This document shows, in pieces, positions 9,964-21,203 of a DNA stretch of 64,000 nucleotides (the stretch's first letter is position 1; the number at the start of each line of letters is the position of its first letter). The notes below the pieces were generated by a model, which worked only from the letters and a program-made list of their open reading frames with translations, searched no databases and was not told the DNA's origin. The DNA is from Terebella lapidaria (Eukaryota; Annelida; Polychaeta; Terebellida; Terebellidae), in contig OX424564.1 of NCBI GenBank assembly GCA_949152475.1, forward strand, positions 31,618,165 through 31,682,164, read 5' to 3'. A program made the position numbers and the translations under genes.

Positions 9964-12218
9964 AGGCTACCGGACCTTTGGTCCGTAACCTATTGGCATG
10001 GCGATGCGTCCGGCGTCGTCGTCCGTCGTCCGTCGTCGTCGTCCGTCAACAATTTTATCTTTAAAGTTTACGATCGAATTTTTCTGAAATTTTGCACAAA
10101 AATGCCTAAAAATATTTCGAGAGGGAGGTATTTTTTAGTTTTTGATTTTCGCATTTTTTTTTCAAAATGGCGGCCGTTTTCGACGAAAAATGCCTGATTT
10201 TGGACTTTGGCGGCCATTTTCTCAAAATCTGTTCAGTAACTTTTTTTTTATTGATGCATAACACTCCTCATATGTACTCTTGTGACACGTATAAATTTCG
10301 TTGCGCTTGAATCGCTCGAAGTGGACCATTTTGGGCCCAAACTCGGCCCAAATGGGACTTTCCCATGTTAAATTCTCCTATGCTTTATAATGGGACACAT
10401 TAAAGCCTAATATCTCACTTAATATTGAGATTAGAGACTAGGAATCAATTGTGGACATATAGGAAATGATATATGCTGAATATTGTCGTGACCTTGAATT
10501 TGACCTCTGACCTTGGTTTCAAGGTCAGAGCGGCCGTTTTCGTCGAAAAATGGCCAATTTTGGACTTCGACGGTCGTTTTCTCAAAATCTGTTCAGTAAC
10601 TTTTTTTTCTTATTGATGAAAAACACTCCTCATATGTACCCCTGTGACATGTATAAATTTCGTTGCGCTTGAATCGCTTGAAGTGGGCCATTTTGGGCCC
10701 AAACTCGGCCCAAATGTGACTTTCCCATGTTAAATTTTCCTATGCTTTATAATGGCACACATTAAGCCTAATATCTCACTTAATATTGAAATTAGAGACT
10801 AGGAATGAATTGTGGACATATAGGAAATGATATATGCTGAATATTCTCGTGACCTTGAATTTGACTTTTGACCTCATTTTCAAGGTCACAGGACAAAATG
10901 GCTAATATCTCGCTTACTATCGACTTTACAGCTTAGGAATCAGTTGTGAACATATAGGAAATGATATATGCTGAATATTCTCGTGACCTTGAATTTGACC
11001 TTTGACCTCATTTTCAAGGTCACATGACAAAATGGCTAATATCTCGCTTATTATCGACTTTACAGTTTAGGAATCAATTGTGAACATATAGGAAAGGATA
11101 TATGCTGAATATTTTCGTGACCTTGAATTTGACCTTTGACCTCATTTCCAAGGTCGCAGGACAAAATTGCTAATATCTCGCTTATTATCGACTTTACAGC
11201 TTAGGAATCAATTGTGAACATATAGGAAATGATATATATGCTGAATATTCTCGTGGCCTTGAATTTGAGCTTTGACCTCATTTTCAAGGTCACAGGACAA
11301 AATGGCCAATATCTTGCTTATTAGCGACTTTACAGCTTAGGAATCGATTGTGAACATATAGGAAATGATATATACTGAAAATTCTCGTGACCTTGAATTT
11401 GACCTTTGACCTCATTTTCAAGGTCACAGGACAAAACGGCCAATATCTTGCTTATTAGCGACTTTACAGCTTAGGAATCAATTGTGAACATATAGGAAAT
11501 GATATATGCTGAAAATTCTCATGACCTTGAATTTGACCTTTGACCTCATTTTCAAGGTCACATGACAAAATGGCTAATATCTCACTTATTATCGACTTTA
11601 CAGCTTAGGAATTAATTGTGAACATATAGGAAATGATATATGCTGAATATTCTCATGACCTTGAATTTGACCTTTGACCTCATTTTCAAGGTCACAGGAC
11701 AAAATGGCCAATATCTTGCTTATTAGTGCCTTTACAGCTTAGAAATCAATTGTGAACATATAGGAAATGATATATAATGAATATTCTAGTGACCTTGAAC
11801 TTGACTTTTGACCTCATTTTCAAGGTCAACAGGACAAAATGGCTAATATCTCGCTTATTATCGACTTTACAGCTTAGGAATCAATTGTGAACATATAGGA
11901 AATGATATATTCTGAATATTTTAATGATATTGAATTTGACCTTTGACCTAAATTTCAAGGTCAGTCATTTTATTTTCAAAGTCAGATTACAAAATGGCTT
12001 ATATCTCGCTTATTATCAAATTTACAGCTTAGGGGTCCATAGTGAACATATAGGAAATGATGTATGCTGAATAGTTTGGTGATCTAGAATTTAACCTTTG
12101 ATCCCATTTTCAAGGTTAGAGATATGGCGATTTCAGTGGTCACCTTGAATTTGACCTTCAACTTTCTCGGCTTAACTCTGTATATTTCGCCGGTAACCTT
12201 TCTAGCCCATTGGGCTAA
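9964..12218 (+). mobile_element. hairpin-ended, tandem-core non-autonomous element, copy 1 (Helentron/'pearl'-like)
   Basis: The left end reads AGGCTACCGGACC, TTT, GGTCCGTAACC, which is a hairpin. The right end is GGTAACC followed by the hairpin TAGCCCATTGGGCTAA. Read outwards, both ends finish in CTAA beside a T or A tract. Inside are a short run of CGTCGTC units, a conserved 5' part with ATGGCGGCC segments, two copies of a unit of about 350 bp, a tandem core of about 134-bp units, and the 3' end. There is no open frame longer than 93 codons, so it is non-autonomous. Known Helentron-associated elements (DINE-1, mollusc pearl elements) share the terminal hairpins, tandem core and T-tract insertion. 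That classification is inference. The empty site in R1 copy a proves insertion. Confidence 0.8.
10851..12150 (+). repeat. ~134-bp tandem core with nuclear-receptor-type motifs
   Basis: Units begin GACCTTGAATTTGACC at 10,851, 10,984, 11,119, 11,255, 11,389, 11,523, 11,657, 11,791, 11,926 and a degenerate one at 12,081. Six of them contain the perfect TGACCTTTGACCT, a DR1 repeat of AGGTCA on the minus strand. Most contain TGACCTTGA, the extended half-site TCAAGGTCA on the minus strand. Units share CTTTACAGCTTAGGAATCAA and ACATATAGGAAATGATATAT. These motifs are visible directly. Any receptor binding is inference. Confidence 0.85.
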
Positions 12219-12945
12219 TTTTTGTTTCATAGGAAATGTGGAACCTAGAAACATTTCCCTCCAAGCAACAGACGCTATTCATGAAGTTGTATAAATTGTT
12301 TAGCATAGTGGTTCATTATTTATTCAACAACTTTCTATTGATAGGTAACCACTCGACCATCAATGTGTTAATAGCAGTGTGAAAATACGGTCAATCGTAA
12401 TGAGGTATTGGCATTTTATGAGCCATAGTGTCAAAGACCAGACTATGGACGAGATGAAGCAATATTGCAATGTATTATTAAATGTTCCGTTGAACAATAC
12501 TGACTAGTTGTACTAAATTTTTCCAATAAAAAGAATCAGACAAGTAATACTGGTAGATATATTGTTATATGTCTCATCAGTGCGTTCCTATCTTAATGAA
12601 TGTAGTTTGGCTAGTGCAATAAATATCCACGACCTCACTTATTGCCAGTTGATACAAAACTCTCGTCAATGCAACCAATGGTTCTGTACCCCACTATGTA
12701 AACGAACTCGTTTGCGAAGATGTTTCACAAAGGATTGCCAGTTCTATTCACCTTCAAGATCATAGAACGGATCTTATGACATACGATTTCTGACAGTGGA
12801 AAGAGGAAAACTCATTTGTATCAGCCAAGTTTGCGAATAAGATATTTGTGTGATTTTTGTTTATTTGTCTATTTCTCGTATCCAAAACAAAACTGCGGGA
12901 AATCTTGTGAGCACAATTTCAGAAATGGGTGTTACGTCAGGTCGT

Positions 12946-13300
12946 TTTTTTTTCAATGCATCGTTGTCACAACGCGACAGGTGTAGTGAATGAGTTGTAC
13001 CAACTTCGGACTTCCGCCATCACGTGACCCTCCAGTAGCCCCTTTTCACCCGATTATGTTCAGTATCCACGGACTCCAATTGTGGAACATTTTTCTAGTC
13101 ATTCCTGGGTCTCTAGGTATGTTGGTGTATGTGAGATAGCATGAATACAACATAGAACTTTTTTATTGTATGAATACGATGTATGCGATGATTTTTGGTG
13201 CAAATACTCCGTGTAAAAAAACTGTTTAATAAAAATTTTGTTGACATTACTTGACATACCTTGTTTTCTATAGTTACGAATAATTAATATATATTTTCGT
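12946..13300. other. unassigned stretch
   Basis: Contains a short, relatively GC-rich interval (12,960-13,100) with several CpGs and a CACGTGAC string, but no open frame or repeat that I can name. Confidence 0.4.
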
Positions 13301-13668
13301 CATTAATTTGCGAGTCAAACAAGTGATGGAGAATACCCCCAGTTGGCCATCGGAAAAAAACACAGTCGTCTTCAAAAGGAAACGTCAGTATTTCATCCTA
13401 GCAATGGATCAATTTATTCATAATGTATTGCAAACATCAAACACGCAAATGAAGATGGATCATGTGTTGCGAATTCAGGGACACGGGCCTCAGAATTGCA
13501 GCATTTACTTCAGAGACGTGTGTAATTATCATTCATCATTGATGACGTTGAATGTAAACGAAAGTGGACGTGAGAACGATAATGCTGGCAGTACTCACTG
13601 TCAGCATGTGCTGGTTTATAAAACACTTCAACTGACGCACTCATGGCTCTCTTGCCATCTAAGTTATT
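13300..13668 (+). repeat. recurrent CAAACACGCAAATG block
   Basis: The series CATCAAACACGCAAATG, GAAGATGGAT, GTGTTGCGAATTCAGG, TTGAATGTAAACGAAAGTGG and GTTTATAAAA recurs in part at 7,045-7,290, 16,225-16,340, 26,928-27,070, 29,630-29,815 and 62,130-62,230. An open frame at 13,308-13,688 crosses it but is not preserved elsewhere. Its role is unknown. It behaves as a dispersed repeat. Confidence 0.6.
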
Positions 13669-13767
13669 GCTACAGAATGTACTTTTAATGTATAGTATAT
13701 TAATAGTACTATTAAGTACAATTAATGTATATTAATATACTATTAAAAATATTCATTCTGTGGTAGC
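13669..13767. mobile_element. 99-bp AT-rich foldback element
   Basis: The left arm GCTACAGAATGTACTTTTAA and the reverse complement of the right arm (GCTACCACAGAATGAATATT) pair, then continue through TATAGTATATTAATA-like sequence, so almost the whole interval folds on itself. It lies just past the end of the recurrent block. No clear target-site duplication was seen. Confidence 0.5.
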
Positions 13768-14149
13768 TTTATTTTGTATATAGAATGAGGAATCGTACAT
13801 ATTCGGATCTGAAAATATGTATTACGCACCTAAATTGAGTTACCAAATCAAGATTCAAATTCGTCCAGTCAATCTCGTATCAATTTTTCCTCAAAGCGGC
13901 CCGCCTTGAGGGCGAGTTCTACACACAGTCTCATGACGTCATTGATAGATACTGTGGCAACTGGCAACGTAGACATGCCAATCATTCTCAATCCACTGTT
14001 TTCATGCACGATTAACAGCAATTATTTAAGTATCTGCTGTCGAACTGTGCATATTCCCTATATATTCCCGACTATCTCGAGATGTACTTTCAAGTTTGCG
14101 TGACAAACAAGAATGCTAAATTTGGCTGATTTTAAAATTGATTCCAACT
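13768..14149. other. unassigned stretch
   Basis: No repeat match or domain was recognised. A 65-codon open frame at 13,906-14,103 has no identifiable features. Confidence 0.4.
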
Positions 14150-14832
14150 TCAAAGTTTTCATTACCATTTGCAATATTTCTTCAACACTCAACATCAAAT
14201 GCTTCAGGCTGATAGCGCTATCCTTATCTGATTCAGTATAACTTGACTGAATGAGGTTCTACCCAGTATTTTTGTTTGACAGATGACTCGATGACATATA
14301 GTATAATGTTGATCATCAAACAGGGCTGTTCATTTGTACAACGGAAATTGTTCAGATTGCTCTATTATCATGCTTTAAGCTAAACATCTAAACTAAACAT
14401 CCAGCTTTATTCGGGTGTGACTGAAATTGTGGTAATATCCGTTGATCCAGTTTTGACAATGGGATCATCATTAGCATTACTCGAGGAGTGGTTCAGAAAT
14501 TTCCAGGATAATTATTGTTCAAGGATTGCAGATAAAATCAACAAAGGAACAAAAGGCATTCATTGATTCAGAAGAGGTTCCATTTTGAATATGCGTATTC
14601 AAAAAGATACAAATGAAGTAAAACGCCTTTCCCCCATGCATGATCTTTGGTGAATATACTCTTTGTAAATTTGTTCAATAACAAACTTGTGTACTCCATA
14701 AATACGATGTATGCATGATCTTTGGTGTATATACTCTGTAAAAATTGTTCAATAACAAACTTAATCTTTATAGTTACAAATAGTTGCTAGACATATTCAT
14801 AGACCATGTAGACGTAGAGTCAATACCCAGTA
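14150..14832 (+). repeat. dispersed repeat R2, copy c
   Basis: Closely follows 5,490-6,190: TTTCATTACCATTTGCAATA, CTTCAGGCTGATAGCGCTAT, GTTGATCCAGTTTTGACAAT and the two GCATGATCTTTGGTG segments. The CATT run is reduced to a single unit. It is interrupted at its end by the TTAA-flanked element; the uninterrupted counterpart is at 6,181-6,205. Confidence 0.75.
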
Positions 14833-14836
14833 TTAA

Positions 14837-15553
14837 GGTGTGATTGCACGTAACTTACCGGTGACTGCACTGAGGCACTTTTTCATTGACTTATAATGTG
14901 GTAGTAAAGGTAACAAAATCACCAAAACAATACAATCCCCTGACCTAAAACTTGGCTAGCACACACACATATACTCATGGATGATGAACCGAGACATGGT
15001 TTCATAAATGATATCACGGAAGCTGTGCAATTTGATGATTGGATAAATCATTTTATACGTTTCACCAAAACGAAGATTCGAGTGTTCTGCTTGACAAGCA
15101 TTGGCTGTTGCATATATTTATTCCTTGTTGTCGTCAAAATAATGATAATATCTAGGGCTATACTTTCTGTGAGATGAATACAATGAGCTGAACATTCATA
15201 ATCCCAAACACCTCGGTGCACCCGAGTGCATATCACCTGTGAGTTTTACTGGCATCACTAGGTATTTGCTGCACAGCATAATCCTTTCGCTCGCCCTGTT
15301 GTGAGTGTATTTTGTAGATTGAGAAATAGGTCGGAAAATGACATATGAAAACAATGAGTTTAACAAATTTAACATTTCTTATTAAGAAACAGAGTCTCGG
15401 TTAGTAATCCTTGATGGCTAACAATCAGAAAGGCAAAGTTTCACGTTGATTGGAAGTGTGTAAATTCATGAATTTGTTACCTTTATATTTACATTATAAG
15501 TGAATGGACAGCTGGTCAATGCCAGGTTCATGAAGATCACATGCAATCAATCC
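14837..15553 (+). mobile_element. 717-bp TTAA-flanked element, copy 1
   Basis: Flanked by TTAA on both sides (14,833-14,836 and 15,554-15,557). The homologous uninterrupted site near 6,190 has a single TCAA there. The ends are inverted: GGTGTGATTGCACGTAACTT on the left and GGATTGATTGCATGTGATCT as the reverse complement of the right, followed in both by a CTTATAATG stretch. An almost identical 718-bp copy lies inverted at 36,096-36,813. It has no transposase. TTAA duplication is typical of piggyBac and Kolobok elements, so it is probably a non-autonomous member of one of them. Confidence 0.85.
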
Positions 15554-15557
15554 TTAA

Positions 15558-16626
15558 GTATTCCGAGCGAGCAAAACAGGGTCCGTTATCCAATCTAATA
15601 GTCCGGGGACAGAAACTCATGCATACGAAGTGAGAGAAAACAAAAATGACAGGGAAACTCATGAACCCCAAAAATGGCCATTAGGAGATGAAATCAGGTG
15701 TTTTCCGGGAAGAGTGAGCATTTCCTGCACCACTAGTGGCACCCGTCATGAATTCCCCAAAACTCACATGAAAATAGATCCAGTTGCATGGCAGTCATGG
15801 ACTTGGTGTATTTGTGTAAATACACAAATGATCTGGTGTATTTATCAACCATCTTGATGACGGGCATATAATTTCTTAAAGGCAGCTATAAACCTTGGTA
15901 AAACATATTCTTGTCGCAGCAGGTTAGAGACTAGCTGGGCACTTCGATAAACAAAGTCCTCATATTTGCAACTAGCTCTGGAATACCGTATAAGCTGAGA
16001 AACAAACACACCATGTGCTGGTGACCCTGGAATGTTGCTGCTTAGAAAAGGGAAATTGACTATGGACAAATTAAAATCATTACGTCATCTATTTGCGTGT
16101 CACACAAGTGGTGATTGGTGATACCCCCAACCCCTCCCAGTATCCATAGGAGAGAGAACAATCATCTTCGAAAGGAAATGTCAGTATTTCATCCTGCCAA
16201 TGGCTCAATTTATTTATGTTTTGCAAACATCAAACACGCAAATGGAGATGGATGTGTTGCGAATTCAGGGACACGGGCCTTAGAATTACAGTTGGGAAAC
16301 GTGGGTATTTATCATTAATCATTGATGATGTTGAATGTAAATGAAATATTCTCACAATGTGTAAAGTCTAGTTGTTTCTACTGTACAGTTGATGAGATTA
16401 GTATATTTCAACTGTTGAACAACAGAGTAAACCATTTCAGAAATCCTAAACGAACCCGACGTAAAATAAAATCCAGGAATTCCTTTATACTTCTCTAAAT
16501 GTTAACCAATCTGAGAGGAATTTCTTTGGGTTTTGCTTTCTAGATTAACTTCGTTACTAGTTCACTCGTATTTCAGGAAATCTCCATTTGACAATAGGAC
16601 TTCAGGCAGATATACATGTAACACAG
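15558..16626 (+). repeat. R2-associated mosaic and R2 copy d, left half
   Basis: 15,558-16,340 follows 6,190-7,140 with deletions. 16,340-16,626 is the start of an R2 block (CTCACAATGTGTAAAGTCTA to GACTTCAGGCAGATATACAT). The R2 text stops at GTAACACAG where the hAT element begins and resumes after it at 21,204. Confidence 0.7.
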
Positions 16627-16720
16627 CAGGCCTCTACAGTAACTTTTTGAACCACTTGCCATGTCGGGCAAGTAATTTGCAAAACTCACTTGCCCGAACT
16701 GACTTCTAGCTTGCCCTAAT
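16627..16720. promoter_or_regulatory. left TIR and subterminal repeats of the hAT element
   Basis: After the 17-bp TIR come CACTTGCCATGTCGGGCAAG, CTCACTTGCCCGAAC and AGCTTGCCC. The right end (21,110-21,203) carries CACTTGCCATGTCGGGCAAG again plus three more TTGCC copies. Such subterminal repeats are the usual transposase-binding sites in hAT elements. The binding role here is inference. Confidence 0.7.
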
Positions 16721-17257
16721 TTTTTTCTTGCTCGTGTTCAAAATTTACCCTACTGTCAATTTGACCAGTAAATAAGTACCAGGGTATTCCATCATTCCAA
16801 ATATTGACTGACTTCATGCTTTACTGAATATGAATGTTTGATTTATTTATGTTCGTCTTGAATAAATTATATTTCACAATCCATTATGAATCCAGCTTTG
16901 CTGTGTGGTGCGAGCATGTATATGATGTCTATTTGTAACTATGCAATATATATTATTTCATTATTTCATGGCAGTTACCAACTTAGCAATTTCAATAATT
17001 GTAAATAGCAACAGATAACATGCAAACGTATTTTATTCAGCAAGACTTAACGTCCAAGTTTACATTTCAATGATAATCACACATATTATACATTTTTTAG
17101 GAAATCCAAAAGAAAATCGAACATACAGTATTTAGCAAGTCCTCAACTTAAGTCAAAATCCTTAACCTAAAAACATATTTACCAGATCATGCATGAGCTA
17201 GATCATGTCGTACACAATTAACAGTTAACTCATGACATTACAAGCATTATTCAGCAT

Positions 17258-20200
17258 CATTCACGGATTATCTTCATTATCTCCCAAAATGAATGCCAGC
17301 AAGTCATCAACATCAGCCACAGCATCCCGAAACTGAGGTTTACGTGCCCGCTGTCCTGTGGTCCACCACCTGTTCATCGCCTTGGTGCCATTGAAGTCTT
17401 CGAACTGGGGACCCTGGATGGAGGACAGCATCAGGCGATCGGTTTGTTCAGTAGAAAGGGATGCTCTCCAGTCAGATTTGATTCTTTTCAAACAGGAAAA
17501 CCCTCTTTCGCAGACAGCTGATGACATGAGCTGAATTGTGAGGAGCTCATACACTTTAAGAATGCTTGAGTACTTCTCAACATTCCCTGTTGCATAGAGT
17601 GCTGATATCTGAGGTGTGCGGCCTGTGGCAACAACTTGGTTGGCAAGCTGTGCCTTCAAGACAGTCCACTGTTGTAGAACAACTGCACGGTCCACCTGGA
17701 GTCTATCTAGGACAGGTTGGAAATGGTCCATAATGAGAGTTAATTCCTTGACCCCATACACAGCTAACTCTGCCCGTTGCTTCGGCCATTCACACACGTC
17801 GAAGACACGACCAGCCATGAGTATAGGCTTAGCTGGATCTCCTGGACAATCAAGCCTGCGGTTGATGTGATCTTGCACATCTGTTATCACATCAGCATAT
17901 CTGCTCTGGCTCTCATCACCATCGGTTGTGTCAGGTACATTCTGTAGACTGATTCCTTTGAAAGATGTGTTCCCATCCGTTACCACCAGTGACTTGAGGA
18001 ATTCTCCCTGGTGGACTCCTGGTTGTTGACTCAATGCTACAAGCTCAAGATTGGCCGTTTCAATAGCATCCAGTGTGGAGTTTGGGGTCACTGAAGCCTT
18101 TTGGAACTCCAAGCTCAGTCTGGCTACAACAGCGAGCAGATCCCTCATGAAGTGGATGAATTCCAGGATTCTGTAGTCCTTTAGCTTTTTGGTTAGGTAC
18201 ACGGCCCTCCCTCGAACCTCAGCTGACGATTCTCCAGGTCTTGCCTGGCTAACATGCTCAAAATGAGTGTACAGAACCTCGTAGCATGTTGTTGCCGTCC
18301 TCAGGGCCTTCTCCATGTGTGGGGTCCATCTTGTGCCGTCAACCCTACTTGGTTTCAATAGCTTCTCTTCCATCGCGTTGGCTATCTCCTTCACCTCGCG
18401 GCATGCCTTTGGTGAGTATTTGTGGTGTTTATAAATTTTGTGCAGAATGTCTTTCACGTCTTCAAGAAGTTTGTGCTGCTTTATCGCAGAGACCACCGCC
18501 AATTCCAGTCTGTGGGCCACACAGTGGATTACCAAGACATAGTCATGTCCCTCCTTGATCCGGTTGCGACACTGTTCCTGACACCTATGTTCACTTTGGC
18601 GCCGTCACACCCAATGCCGACTACTTTAGTTCTCCAGTCCTCAATGTTGTTGTCCACAAAAGCCCTGTCAATGGCACCAAACACGCCATCAGCGTGTGCG
18701 TGCTCAGCAGCCTTGAGAGCCAAGTAGTAGTTTTCGGCATGGCCATCCACTAATAGACGGACAAAGACGATTTCTTGCTCGACCACACTAGTGTCAGTAG
18801 CCCCGTCAAATACAACAGTGATCATATCTGCGTTGTGAAGCTTCTCGAGGATCGGCGACCTAATCTCATCGGATATATGCTCAGAAAGGCGGCGACATGC
18901 ATTATCCGAGCTATACGAGGTGAGTTTTTCTAACGGTGAATCACACCGTTATCACATCAGCATATCTGCTCTGGCTCTCATCACCATCGGTTGTGTCAGG
19001 TACATTCTGTAGACTGATTCCTTTGAAAGATGTGTTCCCATCCGTTACCACCAGTGACTTGAGGAATTCTCCCTGGTGGACTCCTGGTTGTTGACTCAAT
19101 GCTACAAGCTCAAGATTGGCCGTTTCAATAGCATCCAGTGTGGAGTTTGGGGTCACTGAAGCCTTTTGGAACTCCAAGCTCAGTCTGGCTACAACAGCGA
19201 GCAGATCCCTCATGAAGTGGATGAATTCCAGGATTCTGTAGTCCTTTAGCTTTTTGGTTAGGTACACGGCCCTCCCTCGAACCTCAGCTGACGATTCTCC
19301 AGGTCTTGCCTGGCTAACATGCTCAAAATGAGTGTACAGAACCTCGTAGCATGTTGTTGCCGTCCTCAGGGCCTTCTCCATGTATGGGGTCCATCTTGTG
19401 CCGTCAACCCTACTTGGTTTCAATAGCTTCTCTTCCATCGCGTTGGCTATCTCCTTCACATCGCGGCATGCCTTTGGTGAGTATTTGTGGTGTTTATAAA
19501 TTTTGTGCAGAATGTCTTTCACGTCTTCAAGAAGTTTGTGCTGCTTTATCGCAGAGACCACCGCCAATTCCAGTCTGTGGGCCACACAGTGGATTACCAA
19601 GACATAGTCATGTCCCTCCTTGATCCGGTTGCGACACTGTTCCTGACACCTATGTTCACTTTGCCGCCGTCGCACCCAATGCCGACTACTTTAGTTCTCC
19701 AGTCCTCAATGTTGTTGTCCACAAAAGCCCTGTCAATGGCACCAAACACGCCATCAGCGTGTGCGTGCTCAGCAGCCTTGAGAGCCAAGTAGTAGTTTTC
19801 GGCATGGCCATCCACTAATAGACGGACAAAGACGATTTCTTGCTCGACCACACTAGTGTCAGTAGCCCCGTCAAATACAACAGTGATCATATCTGCGTTG
19901 TGAAGCTTCTCGAGGATCGGCGACCTAATCTCATCGGATATATGCTCAGAAAGGCGGCGACATGCATTATCCGAGCTATACGAGGTGAGTTTTTCTAACG
20001 GTGAACCATTCTTTTTCTGCAGACTCAATAATCTTGGAAGTTCTGTGAAAGGGTGTTCATATTTCATTACATAGTACACGGTATTAAACAGCATCAACAG
20101 GATTGCCGTATTTGCCTCGTTCAGCTTGCGAATGATAACGTCCAGTGGGCCTTGCCTTTGATCTTTCGTGCCCCGTGCTCTCTGCTCTGCCGCAACATAG

Positions 20201-20519
20201 ATGTTATAACACCTCTCATGGCAGGCTGATTCCCAGTGCGATCGGAGAGAATCCAACCGGAACGAAGCACATCCAGAAGCAAAAATGGAATTGTCTTTCA
20301 GCGCAGTCGGTATGTTTTCCGAAGAACAGTACTTGCATTTCATGAAATTCGTGTCATCGTCGTACAATAAACCGTCAAATTTTTGCACCCACTCAGGTTT
20401 GAATGCTCTTTTCACTCGTTTCACTTAAGTTTTGCCTCTTTCCTCTTCACGGACGATTTTTCGCTAGATTCTGTGTTTTCTTTTTGGAAACCGAATCTAA
20501 ATAATGTTGACATAGCCAT
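17258..20519 (-). pseudogene. hAT transposase pseudogene, ZNF862-like
   Basis: Reading from 20,519 down: a possible N-terminal start (MAMSTLFRFGFQK) runs into a stop at 20,421. The main frame then opens at 20,424 with FKPEWVQKF and a CKYC...CASF...RSHWESACH zinc-finger-like module of the BED/TTF kind. Next come the catalytic-core segment ITVVFDGATD and GIGCDG. The frame breaks near 19,630, and continues one frame over with VIHCVAHRLELAVV. The C-terminal hAT dimerisation segment (LLTIQLMSSAVCERGFSCLK, then SDWRASL and LMLSSI) ends at 17,261. This order matches ZNF862-type hAT transposases, normally about 600-800 residues. Two frameshifts and an internal duplication destroy it. The frameshift at VAT/RIKEG is present in both duplicated arms. 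Confidence 0.9.
17883..20005. repeat. 1,065-bp tandem duplication inside the hAT element
   Basis: 17,883-18,940 is repeated at 18,948-20,005 with an exact 1,065-bp offset. I noticed only about four differences, for example at 18,319/19,384 and around 18,600/19,665. A 7-bp filler (TCACACC) lies at the junction. The duplicated piece covers the middle of the transposase. The near identity indicates the duplication is recent relative to the rest of the element's neighbourhood. Confidence 0.95.
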
Positions 20520-21203
20520 TTTTTCCGTGAAAAACTTTCGCCTGATTATCGCACTGCAAATACGGCATAGACAACTGTCAGTTAGATGTTCGACTATCAT
20601 GCGAGCAGGTTCGATTCCTATGCAATAGGCACACAAAAGCAACACATAGAATGTCATTTATTATCAAGTATTGAAGCCTAAATAAATATTTGTGTGAATA
20701 TTGCTGATTCACATTGGATTTATGCACCACGATTGTACAGATTTTCTGTCATGCAAGTTATGTCAGTCAGTCTCGACCCAGTGTTAAAAGACCTGGCCGG
20801 TTGTCATAGAAGCGTCAAACCTCTCGTGAAAAGAAAACTGAATGCGCATGTTCCCACGCAGATCGTAAATTATGTGAATGAAAACTTTTACTACTACGCT
20901 CTGATTGGCTGTAGTATTTTTTGGTGCGGCTATGATTGGCTGTGGTAAATGACGTGTTATTTATTTTTAGGCAAAACAAACGCATATACGATGATGCCCG
21001 CTTGGACTGCTTCGCGGCAGGAACTGCGATCGAAAGAGGAATACGGCCTGATATAGTCATGAGCCTGGGGCATATCGGATTTATTATCGCATCACCAAAA
21101 ATTCTCACTTGCCATGTCGGGCAAGTAATCAACGATCTCAACTTGCCCGACAGGCTAACTCACTTGCCAATGGCAATCGGGCAAGCGTTACTGTCGAGGC
21201 CTG

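Larger units (their letters stand above)
8706..12945 (+). repeat. dispersed repeat R1, copy b (interrupted at 9,964-12,218)
   Basis: 8,706-9,963 and 12,219-12,945 together are a continuous counterpart of 1,660-4,738 without the 1.07-kb insertion. The interruption is a hairpin-ended mobile element. The match across the junction gives the exact empty site: copy a has six T's where copy b has five T's on each side of the element. Confidence 0.8.
16627..21203 (-). mobile_element. complete but inactive hAT transposon, 4,577 bp
   Basis: The left TIR is CAGGCCTCTACAGTAAC. The reverse complement of the right end is CAGGCCTCGACAGTAAC, 16 of 17 matching. The 5 bp CACAG precede (16,622-16,626) and follow (21,204-21,208) the element. 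In other R2 copies (5,222, 24,239) the text runs straight through as AACACAGTACTGGGG, giving the empty site. The transposase gene is on the minus strand. Subterminal regions hold repeated ACTTGCC or CTTGCCCGA motifs in both orientations. A 5-bp rather than the usual 8-bp duplication is reported for some hAT lineages. A 1,065-bp internal tandem duplication and at least two frameshifts make it non-coding for an intact protein. Confidence 0.9.

Noticed and set aside
10062..10160. Possible retrovirus-like or LINE coding remnant in the hairpin-ended elements
   Set aside because: No reverse transcriptase, integrase or endonuclease motif can be read in any frame of any of the four copies.
15048..15236. 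62-codon frame shared by both TTAA elements as a real gene
   Set aside because: The two copies are near-identical throughout, so an open frame is expected by descent. No domain or start context. Kept only as a point to test.
18286..19792. Plus-strand open frames over the hAT transposase (for example 18,286-18,558 and 18,422-18,727)
   Set aside because: Antisense shadows of the minus-strand transposase, duplicated with it.
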